DNA from: Flavobacterium sp. GSB-24
GTDB taxonomy: Bacteria; Bacteroidota; Bacteroidia; Flavobacteriales; Flavobacteriaceae
Reading direction: 5' to 3'
Assembly: GCF_027924665.1 (NCBI RefSeq)
Contig: NZ_AP027043.1
Location: 4,278,001-4,342,000, forward strand
Length of the DNA: 64,000 nt
Position 1 is the stretch's first letter. Each line of letters starts with the position of its first letter. Shown here piece after piece: positions 52,228 through 60,380 of the stretch. The notes beneath the pieces were generated by a model that worked only from the letters and a program-made list of their open reading frames with translations, did no database searches and was not told the origin of the DNA. Made by a program: the position numbers and the translations under genes.

Positions 52228-53390
52228 TATTCCTTTTTTTTATTAAAAGCTAAATAAAATAGTGATAATATTATCCAAACCGATACAATTACAATGAAAT
52301 ATATTCCGATAATATTCGGATGCAGGTAATTTGGTTCGTAAAAAAGTTTATCTAAAGTGCTAAACTTTTCTGCTAGAGCTTTTCTTTCAAAATTATTTCG
52401 AATTCCATTTAATGGTTCCCCATGATTATCTCTATAATGATAAACATCTTGGGTTAATTGTTTCGGAATCAAATTGGTTTCTATATTGTATTTTCTAAGA
52501 ATTGTGTCTAATTTTTGAAATTCATACGTTAAAGAATCTTTCTTAGATTTATACAATATTTTATAACGATCTACTGCAGATTGATACTTTTGTTTGTCGA
52601 TCGAATCACCATGTACAGCATTAAATAATGAGTTGTTTTGCAAAAATATGCAGATATCTTCATCATGTTCGGGATGCACAGGAAGTCCTTTAAAAATAAT
52701 CTGTGTACTATCTTTTATAACTTTTTTAGAGATAATTCTTTTATACAATTCTTCTTTATCTAAACCAATAATATCCAGAATACTGTCAGCTTTATTTTTA
52801 GTTTTGTCAAAAGTACTTGTGAGGGCTTTTATGGTATCAATACTATAATAATTGGTTTCAATTATTGGATATTCGCCTGCAGAAATGGTATCTTCCTGCT
52901 TAATTACAGGATACGGCTTTGGATATAAGATGTTCTCATAATTAAAAAGTTTCTCCGAACTGTAAGATGTATAACCATATAAAAACGGATTTAGAACATT
53001 AAGTAGTTTTTTGTCTTTATTAAAATCATTTTCAGATAATTCTGTTTTCAGTTTCGCATTCATTCCGAAGCTGTAACTAATGAAAAATGAAAAAGTTAAA
53101 AACGAAATCAGCAATAAACAGGAAGTTATTTTAAGCAAACTTCCTACTTTATAATTTTCTCTAGAATGATTTCGAACTAAGAAAATGAGAAAGAAAAGTA
53201 AAAACAAACCGCTCACAAAAAAATGCGATATCGAAACATCATCGTAAAACTTAAAACGGTAGAATTCTGTATAAATATTAATTTTTGAAATTCCTTTAAA
53301 AGTAAAATAACCGTATAAAAAATAAGCTAAATGAATTATGGCTAATACAATTACAGATTTTACGAAATAACGTTTTAGATTTTTGGTCAT
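52227..53390 (-). CDS. Hypothetical membrane protein, 387 aa
   Basis: I do not recognise a family. Three hydrophobic segments in the first 110 residues (about 10-30, 55-72, 85-108) and one near the end (about 362-382) enclose a periplasmic-looking domain of about 250 residues that is rich in Lys, Asp and Tyr, contains one Cys (EHDEDICIF) and no known motif. Single gene on the minus strand between two gene-end repeat elements. Confidence 0.6.
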   Translation of the reverse strand: MTKNLKRYFVKSVIVLAIIHLAYFLYGYFTFKGISKINIYTEFYRFKFYDDVSISHFFVSGLFLLFFLIFLVRNHSRENYKVGSLLKITSCLLLISFLTFSFFISYSFGMNAKLKTELSENDFNKDKKLLNVLNPFLYGYTSYSSEKLFNYENILYPKPYPVIKQEDTISAGEYPIIETNYYSIDTIKALTSTFDKTKNKADSILDIIGLDKEELYKRIISKKVIKDSTQIIFKGLPVHPEHDEDICIFLQNNSLFNAVHGDSIDKQKYQSAVDRYKILYKSKKDSLTYEFQKLDTILRKYNIETNLIPKQLTQDVYHYRDNHGEPLNGIRNNFERKALAEKFSTLDKLFYEPNYLHPNIIGIYFIVIVSVWIILSLFYLAFNKKKE

Positions 53391-53400
53391 TTTTAAAAGG

Positions 53401-53538
53401 TGCTAAGGTTCTGAGATACTAAGGTTCTAAGATAATTAAATTTTTCTTTTGCATTTAGCATAAAATTAAAAAGACGCACAACTGTGCGTCTTTTTATTAA
53501 TCTCAGAACCTTAGTATCTCAGAATCTTAGACCCTTTT
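53401..53538. repeat. Octamer-repeat hairpin (CTAAGNNN units), copy C
   Basis: Left arm 53401-53434 with four exact eight-base steps (CTAAGGTT, CTGAGATA, CTAAGGTT, CTAAGATA) and right arm 53500-53538 (CTCAGAAC, CTTAGTAT, CTCAGAAT, CTTAGACC). A conventional terminator lies in the loop. Confidence 0.8.
53468..53495 (-). terminator. Terminator after the MATE gene
   Basis: AAAAAGACGCACA and TGTGCGTCTTTTT form a perfect 13-base stem with a two-base centre, 41 bases after the MATE stop. Confidence 0.88.
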
Positions 53539-54958
53539 ATTTCGAAATATCAAACCCCTCTTTCACAATTTCGCTTTCTACTTTACCGATTAATTTATTG
53601 GTTTTACCAGTTAATCTCTCTTTTTTCCAGTCGCCTTTTACGTAGAGAACTAAGGTAATTAATGCTGTCACTACCGAAGAAATCGGGAAAGCCCACCAAA
53701 TTCCGATTTTTCCTAGTGGTGTATTATGAGATAAAATAAAAGCCAGCGGAAATTGGATTACCCATTGCGAAACCAAAGTTAAAATCATTGGCAATTTTGT
53801 ATTTCCAACGGCACGGAACACGCCCGTTAAGCAAAGTTGTAAACCTAAAAATCCCCAGGAAAGGCAGGTAATTCTAAGAAATTCTGTTCCACCTTCTATA
53901 ACCGCTTGATCTTTTGGAACAAAAAACGCAATTAAATATGGCGCAAGAATAAACGCTATTATTCCCAATCCTGTTAACAATCCAAAACCGAGATAAGCAC
54001 CTAGTTTTGAAATTTGAGCAGCACGGTCAATATTTCCTGCACCAATATTTTGCCCAACAAGAGTAGCAATCGCCATCGATAAACCTAAAGCTGGAATTAA
54101 AATCAGCTGAATTAAATTGGAACCTGCTCCATAAGAAGCAACCGTTGTTGTACCAAAACGTACAATTAGAAACGTAATAGCCATCATACCCAGAGCACGC
54201 ATAGATTGCTCTATAGAAGATGGAAATCCGATTTCAAAAGCTCTTTTAATGTGATTATAGTCAGGTTTAAAATCTTGAATGCGAAGATGAATTCCGTGTT
54301 TCCCTCTAAATAAAATCACAAATCCAATGATAATAGCCAAAAGCTGTGTAGACAAAGTTGCCAATGCAGCACCTTTTACGCCCATTGCTGGAATAAAATT
54401 CCATCCGAAAATAAACAAAGGATCCAGCGCAAAGTTCAAAATTACTGTTCCTAAAACAATATAAACAGGAAGTGTTACACGACCAACCCCGCGCATAATA
54501 GATTGGAAAATCATAAATCCGAAACTAAAAACTAAACCTACAAAGGCGACTCTCATAAATCCTAAAGCATCTGCATAAACCTCAGGCGTTACTTTTAAAA
54601 GATATAAAAAATATGGACTCAAAATATATCCAATAATAGATAAAACTATAGAAACTATAATTACCATTGACAATGTCTGTGCCGCCACATGATTGACCAT
54701 TGTTTGATTTCCCGCACCAAAATATTGCGCAATTAAAATAGATCCTGCAATCGCAAGTCCAGTTCCTAAAGCAATGGTTAAGAATATTACGGGCGTACTT
54801 ATTGAAACTGCCGCAACAGCATCTCCGCCGAGGCGACCTACCCAAAAAGCATCAACCAATTGGTAAGCAGCTTGTAAGAGATTGGCAATCATGATTGGAA
54901 CTGCCAGCTTTAATAATGAAGAAAGAATTGGTCCTTCTAATAATTCGTTTTTTTTCAT
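53537..54958 (-). CDS. MATE family efflux transporter
   Basis: A 473-aa inner-membrane protein with twelve hydrophobic segments in two halves and NorM-like words (AVPIMIANLLQAAYQLVDAFWVGRLGGDAVAAVS; GVGRVTLPVYIVLGTVILNFALDPLFIFG; FLGLQLCLTGVFRAVGNTKLPM). It exports cationic drugs or metabolites in exchange for Na+ or H+. The MarR gene 65 bases upstream on the same strand is the probable regulator, and a matching palindrome lies between the two. Confidence 0.93.
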   Translation of the reverse strand: MKKNELLEGPILSSLLKLAVPIMIANLLQAAYQLVDAFWVGRLGGDAVAAVSISTPVIFLTIALGTGLAIAGSILIAQYFGAGNQTMVNHVAAQTLSMVIIVSIVLSIIGYILSPYFLYLLKVTPEVYADALGFMRVAFVGLVFSFGFMIFQSIMRGVGRVTLPVYIVLGTVILNFALDPLFIFGWNFIPAMGVKGAALATLSTQLLAIIIGFVILFRGKHGIHLRIQDFKPDYNHIKRAFEIGFPSSIEQSMRALGMMAITFLIVRFGTTTVASYGAGSNLIQLILIPALGLSMAIATLVGQNIGAGNIDRAAQISKLGAYLGFGLLTGLGIIAFILAPYLIAFFVPKDQAVIEGGTEFLRITCLSWGFLGLQLCLTGVFRAVGNTKLPMILTLVSQWVIQFPLAFILSHNTPLGKIGIWWAFPISSVVTALITLVLYVKGDWKKERLTGKTNKLIGKVESEIVKEGFDISK

Positions 54959-54989
54959 TTTTTATTTCAAATAATTATTTAAAAAATAA

Positions 54990-55003
54990 GTTGACATATC
55001 AAC
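54990..55003. promoter_or_regulatory. MarR-type operator GTTGACATATCAAC
   Basis: An inverted repeat in the gap between marR and the MATE gene, sharing the core TGACATRTCA with the site in front of marR. Confidence 0.6.
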
Positions 55004-55023
55004 TTTTAAAGTTTAAAAAAAAA

Positions 55024-55500
55024 TTAAAGCATTTCTAATTTATCTGCATAAGATTTTACCGCATTTAAAGCTTCTATTCTTTCCTTTGGAGAAAATACAG
55101 ACATTACTTCTTCTTCTGCCCTTTTCATTAGCGATCGAATATTTTTTGCCATAGCAACTCCATCAGAGGTAAGACTTACAATATTCTTTCTTTTATCTGT
55201 TTTATCTTTTACAACCTCAACTAAATTCTTCTTTTCAAGCGCTGTAATACTTCTTAAAATCGAAGATTTATCGCGCATTGTTTTGTCTGATAATTCTCTT
55301 TGCGAAAGGCTTTTATAATTCAAAATCATCAGCAATGGCAATTGTTCTAACTGCAATGTAATTCCTGCTTCTGTCATTAACGCATTGGTGCGTCTAAAAA
55401 TTGCACGTTTAATACGGTGAATCTGAAAGAAGAAACTATCGGATATTTCCTCTTTCCAAAAATTTGAAAAACTTTCCTTATCTGTATTTGCTTTTTCCAT
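55024..55500 (-). CDS. MarR family transcriptional regulator
   Basis: A 158-aa winged-helix regulator (LQLEQLPLLMILNYKSLSQRELSDKTMRDKSSILRSITALEKKNLVEVVKDKTDKRKNIVSLT as the DNA-binding core, about 50-115). The palindrome at its promoter and another before the MATE gene suggest that it represses both itself and the transporter, released by a toxic ligand as is usual for MarR proteins. Confidence 0.92.
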   Translation of the reverse strand: MEKANTDKESFSNFWKEEISDSFFFQIHRIKRAIFRRTNALMTEAGITLQLEQLPLLMILNYKSLSQRELSDKTMRDKSSILRSITALEKKNLVEVVKDKTDKRKNIVSLTSDGVAMAKNIRSLMKRAEEEVMSVFSPKERIEALNAVKSYADKLEML

Positions 55501-55504
55501 GATG

Positions 55505-55534
55505 CAAAGTTATAAAAAAAGATGACATGTCAAC
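55505..55534 (-). promoter_or_regulatory. marR promoter with overlapping operator TGACATGTCA
   Basis: On the minus strand TTG-N18-TAACTTTG (the -7 box at 55512-55505) lies just before the ATG. The perfect palindrome TGACATGTCA (55523-55532) overlaps the -33 region, as expected for a repressor site. Confidence 0.7.
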
Positions 55535-55674
55535 TAATTTTAAATAAGACCCATATTTTACTGATAACCAAATACTTCAATTTAACAATTCAATATAAAA
55601 AATAAAAATGAACGATAATTTTTACTAACTTTAATGTTAAATATTACCTAATCAAAATCTAAAAACTAAATCTG

Positions 55675-56589
55675 ATGAAAAAAATATTTGTTTTTTTGGT
55701 AATGACGCTCTTATGGATTCCGCTAAAAGCTCAAACTATCGCAGAAAATAATTCTAGTGAAAGTTTAACAACTTTTAAAACTGAAAATGAAGATTTTCAG
55801 GACAGTTATTCAGATGATCTGCCGTGGCATGCGAGAAGATTCAAGGTAACCGCGGGTGCTTTTTTTCCTGTAAATAATACCGAAGTTGAAGTAGGAAGTA
55901 ATAATGGAAGTTTTGGCAATTTAATTGATTTTGAAAAAGATCTCGGCTTTAATAAAAGTTCTGTCTCTTTTATGGGAACTTTTGAATGGAGAATCTCAAG
56001 AAGATCAAGACTTGGAGCCGAATATTACTATTTGAGCAGAAGTGCCACTAAAACACTTCAGAAGGAAATTGAATTTGGTGACCATGTTTATCCTGTCAAT
56101 GCAACAGTTTCTGCTTTTATGGACAACCATATTGGCAGAATTACTTACGGATATGCTTTTATATCTAAACCAAAATACGAAATTGGAGCGCTTATTGGAG
56201 CACACGTTTTATTTGGAGACGTGGGTATGCGATTAGAAGGTGCAACAATCGAAACAGAATATAAAGATAATTTTGATTTTACTGCACCGCTGCCAGACAT
56301 TGGATTTTGGGGCGAATTTGTATTAGGTAGAAAAGTTGGTCTTTATGCTAATATCAATTATTTTGCTATTAAAATTAATGATTTTGACGGACGATTGTTA
56401 AGTTACAATTTATCTGTGTTGTACAATGTTTATCAAAATTTTAGTTTAACAGCTGGATATACTGGTCTTAATATCAGAGTTGATGTTGAAAAAGAAAGAT
56501 TAAATGGATTTTTTAAATGGGGATATAACGGTCCAACTATAACAGCTACTTATAGCTTTGGAAATCATGTTAAGCTTTATAAACATTAA
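55675..56589 (+). CDS. Secreted outer-membrane beta-barrel protein, hypothetical
   Basis: A 304-aa protein with a signal peptide (residues 1-19, ending LKAQ). Residues about 60-304 alternate in the way of an 8-12 strand barrel (WRISRRSRLGAEYYYLSRSATK, EIGALIGAHVLFGDVGMRLEG, NFSLTAGYTGLNIRVDVE) and end in TITATYSFGNHVKLYKH. The family is not recognised; probably an outer-membrane protein of the OmpW/OprF-like kind. Alone on its strand, convergent with the GH97 gene. Confidence 0.7.
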   Translation: MKKIFVFLVMTLLWIPLKAQTIAENNSSESLTTFKTENEDFQDSYSDDLPWHARRFKVTAGAFFPVNNTEVEVGSNNGSFGNLIDFEKDLGFNKSSVSFMGTFEWRISRRSRLGAEYYYLSRSATKTLQKEIEFGDHVYPVNATVSAFMDNHIGRITYGYAFISKPKYEIGALIGAHVLFGDVGMRLEGATIETEYKDNFDFTAPLPDIGFWGEFVLGRKVGLYANINYFAIKINDFDGRLLSYNLSVLYNVYQNFSLTAGYTGLNIRVDVEKERLNGFFKWGYNGPTITATYSFGNHVKLYKH

Positions 56590-56893
56590 TTTTAAGGTGC
56601 TAAGGTTCTGAGAGGCTAAGTTTCTAAGTTTTTTTAACGCAAAGACGCTAAGATTTACGCAAAGTTTGCAAAGTTTTTTTCTCAAAGCTTTGCGAACTTT
56701 TGCCTTTTTTTTCAAAACCTGGTTTGTTAAAAAACTTAGCGTGCTTTGCGGTAAAATTATACTCAAAGCAAAGAAAACCTGAAACCTGAAACTTGAAACT
56801 TGAAACAAAAAAAAACAAACCCGATAACTCTCCAGCTATCGGGTTTGCATTACTAAACTTAACTTAATTAACTCAAAATAAAACTCAACTAAT
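56590..56893. repeat. Composite gene-end repeat region (octamers, CGCAAAG arms, CTGAAAC heptamers)
   Basis: 304 bases without a gene. They hold octamer units GCTAAGGTT/CTGAGAGG/CTAAGTTT (56596-56629), an inverted CGCAAAG-type element (56634-56757), a run of CTGAAAC/TTGAAAC heptamers (about 56778-56805) and the terminator. Three repeat classes side by side in one gap between convergent genes. Confidence 0.75.
56817..56846. terminator. Bidirectional terminator, AAACCCGATA stem
   Basis: AAACCCGATA and TATCGGGTTT form a 10-base stem with a 10-base loop between convergent genes. Same stem as at 6631-6664. Confidence 0.85.
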
Positions 56894-58912
56894 TTATTTC
56901 TCTAGTGGAGTGAATTTTACTGCTGTTCCTCCTCCAGCGGCCAACTTAATATTTAATACAGTTTTATTATTTACTATTTGTTTAGAGATTGTAACAGGAT
57001 ACGGATTGTTTTTATAATTTGCTCCAGGTCCGTCTGCATAGATTTCTGCTTCGTATTCTTTGTCTTTATCTAAAAATGAAAGTGCTACTTTTAAATCTCT
57101 TGCATTTCTGTTTGTAATTGACCCTAAATACCAGTTTTTCTCCTCCCAGTCTTTACGGGCGATTGTAGTGTATTCACCAATTTTAGAATCTAAAACTTTA
57201 GTGTCAGACCAAGTACAAGGAACGTCTTTTACGAATTGAAATTCTGGTTTGCCTTCATAATTTTCGGGTAAATCAGATGCCATTTGCAGCGGACTAAAAA
57301 TAATAACATATAATGCCAATTGGTTGGCTAAAGTAGTCTGCACTTTTGCTCCAGAAGGCGTTTTATAATCAAAATTGAAATTCCCCGGCGTGTAATCAAA
57401 AGGTCCAGAAAGCATTCTCGTAAAAGGAAGCGTAGTTAAATGCTCTGGCGTATTTCCTCCATCTACAGACCATGCATTGTATTCCTGCCCTCTTCCGCCT
57501 TCCTGCGACATAAAGTTCGGGTAAGTACGCTGTAAACCCGTTCCTTTCATTGGTTCGTGGTTATCGATCATGATATGATATTTTGCCGCTGTTTCAATTA
57601 CTTTTCTGTAATGACGCGCTCCGTATTGGCTGTCATGCCATTCTTTTTTATCCAGGAATTTGTTTACATAACCCGTTTTAACCGAATTCACACCCATTTT
57701 TTGATACAATTTGAATGCATCTTCAAGCTGGCTTTCGTAGTTTTTGGTTGCTCCTGCAGTTTCATGATGTCCGATTAAACGAACATTTTTCATAGCAGCA
57801 TATTTTGTAATTTCTTCCAAATTAAAATCTGGATAGGCTTTTACAAAACTAAATGCAGAACCGTCTGCTGTCCAGTCGCCGTCCCAGCCTTCATTCCAGC
57901 CTTCGACTAGAACGCCGTCGAAACCATTTTTTGCAGCAAAATCAATATATTCTTTTGTATTCTTAGTTGTTGCACCGTGTTTTGGTCCCTGTCCCCAAGT
58001 GTACTTTTCTAAATGCATTCCCCACCAGATTCCAATATATTTTGAAGGTGTGATCCAAGATAGATCTTCAATTTTTGAAGGTTCATTTAGATTCAGCATC
58101 ATGGTCGAAGTTGCCACTTCTCCAGGATTTTTACCTACAACAATGGTTCTCCAAGGTGTTTTAAAAGGCGTTTCTGCATATACTTTTACACCATCTGCCC
58201 AAGGCACCAAATCACTTTTGTATTGCTTGTCTGTAGTTTTTAGAAGTGTCATTGAGGCAAAATCTGTTAGATTGGCTTCGTGAATCGCTACATACAATTT
58301 GTCTTTGGTTTCAAAAGTTGCCGGCGTATTAATGGTATCTGTTTTACTCATTAAAGTTTTACGGTATTCGCTTTCGTAATAACTATTTTCGCGATGAACT
58401 GGAATCCACCAAACTTCATTATTGTCTTTAAAGGTAAACTGTGTTATTTCATTAGAAATTTTGACTTTTCCTAAGTGAGGCTGTTTCGGGAATTCATATC
58501 GAAATCCTACTCCATCATCAAAAACCCTAAAAATAATATCAACCAAACGCTCCTCGCCTTTTGATTCTTTTAAGTGAACAATTAATTCGTTATGATGATC
58601 TCTTACTTTTTTGAATTCTCCCCAAGGCTGTTCCCAAGTTTCATCGGCCGATTTTTCTTCTGTTGAAACGACTTCAAAACCTTCCGTCATTTTGGGAAGT
58701 CCTTGAAATTCGAAACCAAGCAGAGAAGGTTCAATAACCGATTTTCCGTTAGAAGAAAAACTATATTGAGGCTGTCCTGAAGGAGTTAATTCAAAAGTTA
58801 ATTCAGAGATTTTTTCAGGAGAACTGATTTTATACGTTTTTTTAGTACTGCAGGCAAAAATCAGCATTGATGCCAGCGCCATTAGGCAGTATCTATATTT
58901 TATGTTTTTCAT
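56894..58912 (-). CDS. Glycoside hydrolase family 97 (SusB-like alpha-glucosidase)
   Basis: A 672-aa lipoprotein (lipobox IFAC, Cys21) with the three GH97 parts: an N-terminal beta-sandwich (about 30-285), a TIM barrel (about 290-570) and a C-terminal beta domain. Conserved acids are at Glu212 (HEAN), Glu384 (GHHETAG), Glu453 (DNHEPMKGTG), Glu471 and Glu477 (SQEGGRGQE). These glutamates are as in the inverting, SusB-type branch rather than the retaining branch with an Asp nucleophile. It should release glucose from alpha-glucans in the periplasm. Last gene of the locus shown. Confidence 0.93.
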   Translation of the reverse strand: MKNIKYRYCLMALASMLIFACSTKKTYKISSPEKISELTFELTPSGQPQYSFSSNGKSVIEPSLLGFEFQGLPKMTEGFEVVSTEEKSADETWEQPWGEFKKVRDHHNELIVHLKESKGEERLVDIIFRVFDDGVGFRYEFPKQPHLGKVKISNEITQFTFKDNNEVWWIPVHRENSYYESEYRKTLMSKTDTINTPATFETKDKLYVAIHEANLTDFASMTLLKTTDKQYKSDLVPWADGVKVYAETPFKTPWRTIVVGKNPGEVATSTMMLNLNEPSKIEDLSWITPSKYIGIWWGMHLEKYTWGQGPKHGATTKNTKEYIDFAAKNGFDGVLVEGWNEGWDGDWTADGSAFSFVKAYPDFNLEEITKYAAMKNVRLIGHHETAGATKNYESQLEDAFKLYQKMGVNSVKTGYVNKFLDKKEWHDSQYGARHYRKVIETAAKYHIMIDNHEPMKGTGLQRTYPNFMSQEGGRGQEYNAWSVDGGNTPEHLTTLPFTRMLSGPFDYTPGNFNFDYKTPSGAKVQTTLANQLALYVIIFSPLQMASDLPENYEGKPEFQFVKDVPCTWSDTKVLDSKIGEYTTIARKDWEEKNWYLGSITNRNARDLKVALSFLDKDKEYEAEIYADGPGANYKNNPYPVTISKQIVNNKTVLNIKLAAGGGTAVKFTPLEK

Positions 58913-58937
58913 TATTTAAATTGTATTAATTACAGCT

Positions 58938-60182
58938 CTATTTAATTTCGCTCATTATTTGTTTTGCTTTTGCTGACTGCATGGAAACAAAATAATTAAA
59001 CGCTTGATCGAGTTTTTTCTGGGCTTCGACATTTCCTTTTTTCTGTACGCGTAAATCATACAATTTGCTGATTTCCGGGAAAATATTTTCTGTATCTTTT
59101 ACTCCCGAAAAAGTTTTTATTTTTTCAATAAAAGAATAACCGAATTCGACAGTGGGTTCTATCATTGTTCCTTCTCCGAAATCATTCCAAGTAATAAGCT
59201 GTAGGTAATTTACATTAGCATTTTTAGCCAAAGCAAGTGTTGCGTCTAAGGTCGCTCCATTATTGTGCTCGATTGTCCATCCAATTGCTGCTCCGCCTCC
59301 GCCTTCTGCATAAAAATCTTTAAATCCTGGATAAGCGCTTCCCATAGCAACACCTAATTTTGGTTTGGTATTGGTATAAAAATTAGTCAGATAACTGTTG
59401 TCTTTGTATACCCACGCATACTCGCCAGAGGCATTTTCGCCAGCTTCGTAAGATTGATCCCAAAGTGTCAAAAATGTTGGCTTTGTGGTTAAAGTACCAA
59501 ATACATTTGTCCATTCTGCAGGAGTCTGCAAAATGATTGGCCCAAAATTCATTAATAGAGGTTTGCCATTAATTTTGATATAATTAGCATCAGTAAAATA
59601 ATTATTTTGTACATAAGCTAAATCTGTTTTTGCAGCACTGGTTACCGAAATGGCTTTTCCGGCATCTACTGCACTTTTGGTTACTCGATCTTCATACACA
59701 ATGGCATATTCTAATCCTACTTTTTCCAGCATATCAATCAGCTGTTCGGTATTTTCTTTGACCATTCTATAGTCATATACATCAAAAGTTCCATACCAAT
59801 CTATTAGAACTCCATCGATTCCAGAGTATTTCATCATCAATAAATGATTTTCAATCACATTTTTATCGCCTGAGTGATAAGGTCCAATCAGCGGATAATA
59901 ATAAGATGCTATTTCTCTACGGCCGCTAGCCGCAACATTATTCGGATTTTTGTTGGCCATTGTCCAATGATATCCCCATTTTTTATCGGCACTGCTTTCG
60001 TTGGTTTCAAACCACGGCATGTAGTGAACATAAATTTTGGTGCTGTTGGTTTTCTCTATCGCAACAGGTTTTACTACTTCTGGTTCTACGGGTTTTTCTG
60101 GACCTTTGTCATCACTGCTGCAGCCAGCAACCATCAAAATGTTCATTAAACCGAAAACCAGCGATGTGATATATCTTTTCAT
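58938..60182 (-). CDS. Glycoside hydrolase family 71/99-like lipoprotein
   Basis: A 414-aa lipoprotein (lipobox VAGC, Cys21, then a Pro/Glu/Val linker) with a TIM-barrel similar to GH99/GH71: IYVHYMPWFETN, SYYYPLIGPYHSGDKNVIENHLLMMKYSGIDGVLIDWYG and the late motif LQLITWNDFGEGTMIEP. GH99 enzymes are endo-alpha-mannosidases and GH71 act on alpha-1,3-glucan; which one fits cannot be decided by reading. Next to a GH97 alpha-glucosidase, an alpha-glucan substrate is slightly favoured (inference). It lies 25 bases upstream of the GH97 gene. Confidence 0.82.
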   Translation of the reverse strand: MKRYITSLVFGLMNILMVAGCSSDDKGPEKPVEPEVVKPVAIEKTNSTKIYVHYMPWFETNESSADKKWGYHWTMANKNPNNVAASGRREIASYYYPLIGPYHSGDKNVIENHLLMMKYSGIDGVLIDWYGTFDVYDYRMVKENTEQLIDMLEKVGLEYAIVYEDRVTKSAVDAGKAISVTSAAKTDLAYVQNNYFTDANYIKINGKPLLMNFGPIILQTPAEWTNVFGTLTTKPTFLTLWDQSYEAGENASGEYAWVYKDNSYLTNFYTNTKPKLGVAMGSAYPGFKDFYAEGGGGAAIGWTIEHNNGATLDATLALAKNANVNYLQLITWNDFGEGTMIEPTVEFGYSFIEKIKTFSGVKDTENIFPEISKLYDLRVQKKGNVEAQKKLDQAFNYFVSMQSAKAKQIMSEIK

Positions 60183-60210
60183 ACTGATGTATTATTTATT
60201 ATTTATATTT

Positions 60211-60297
60211 TTTGCCACAGATTAAAAGATTAAAAAGGATTTTTTGTTTTGTATTTGTTTAATTATAATCTGTGAGAATCTTTTAATCTGTGGCTAA
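60211..60297. repeat. Inverted repeat GCCACAGATTAAAAGATT
   Basis: GCCACAGATTAAAAGATT at 60214-60231 and AATCTTTTAATCTGTGGC at 60277-60294 are a perfect 18-base inverted pair, with a partial copy (AATCTGTGAG) between. It is a gene-end element between susD and the GH71/99-like gene. Confidence 0.75.
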
Positions 60298-60331
60298 AAT
60301 AAAGCCCTTCATATATTCATTCGTAAAAACA

Positions 60332-60370
60332 TGTCAGCCTTCCACGACTAACCAACATGGAAGACTGACA
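60332..60370 (-). terminator. Stable hairpin after susD
   Basis: TGTCAG plus CTTCCA pair with TGGAAG plus CTGACA, with a one-base mismatch, 11 bases after the susD stop. There is no T run, so it may rather stabilise or process the susCD message than end it. Confidence 0.6.
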
Positions 60371-60380
60371 GTTTAGAAAC

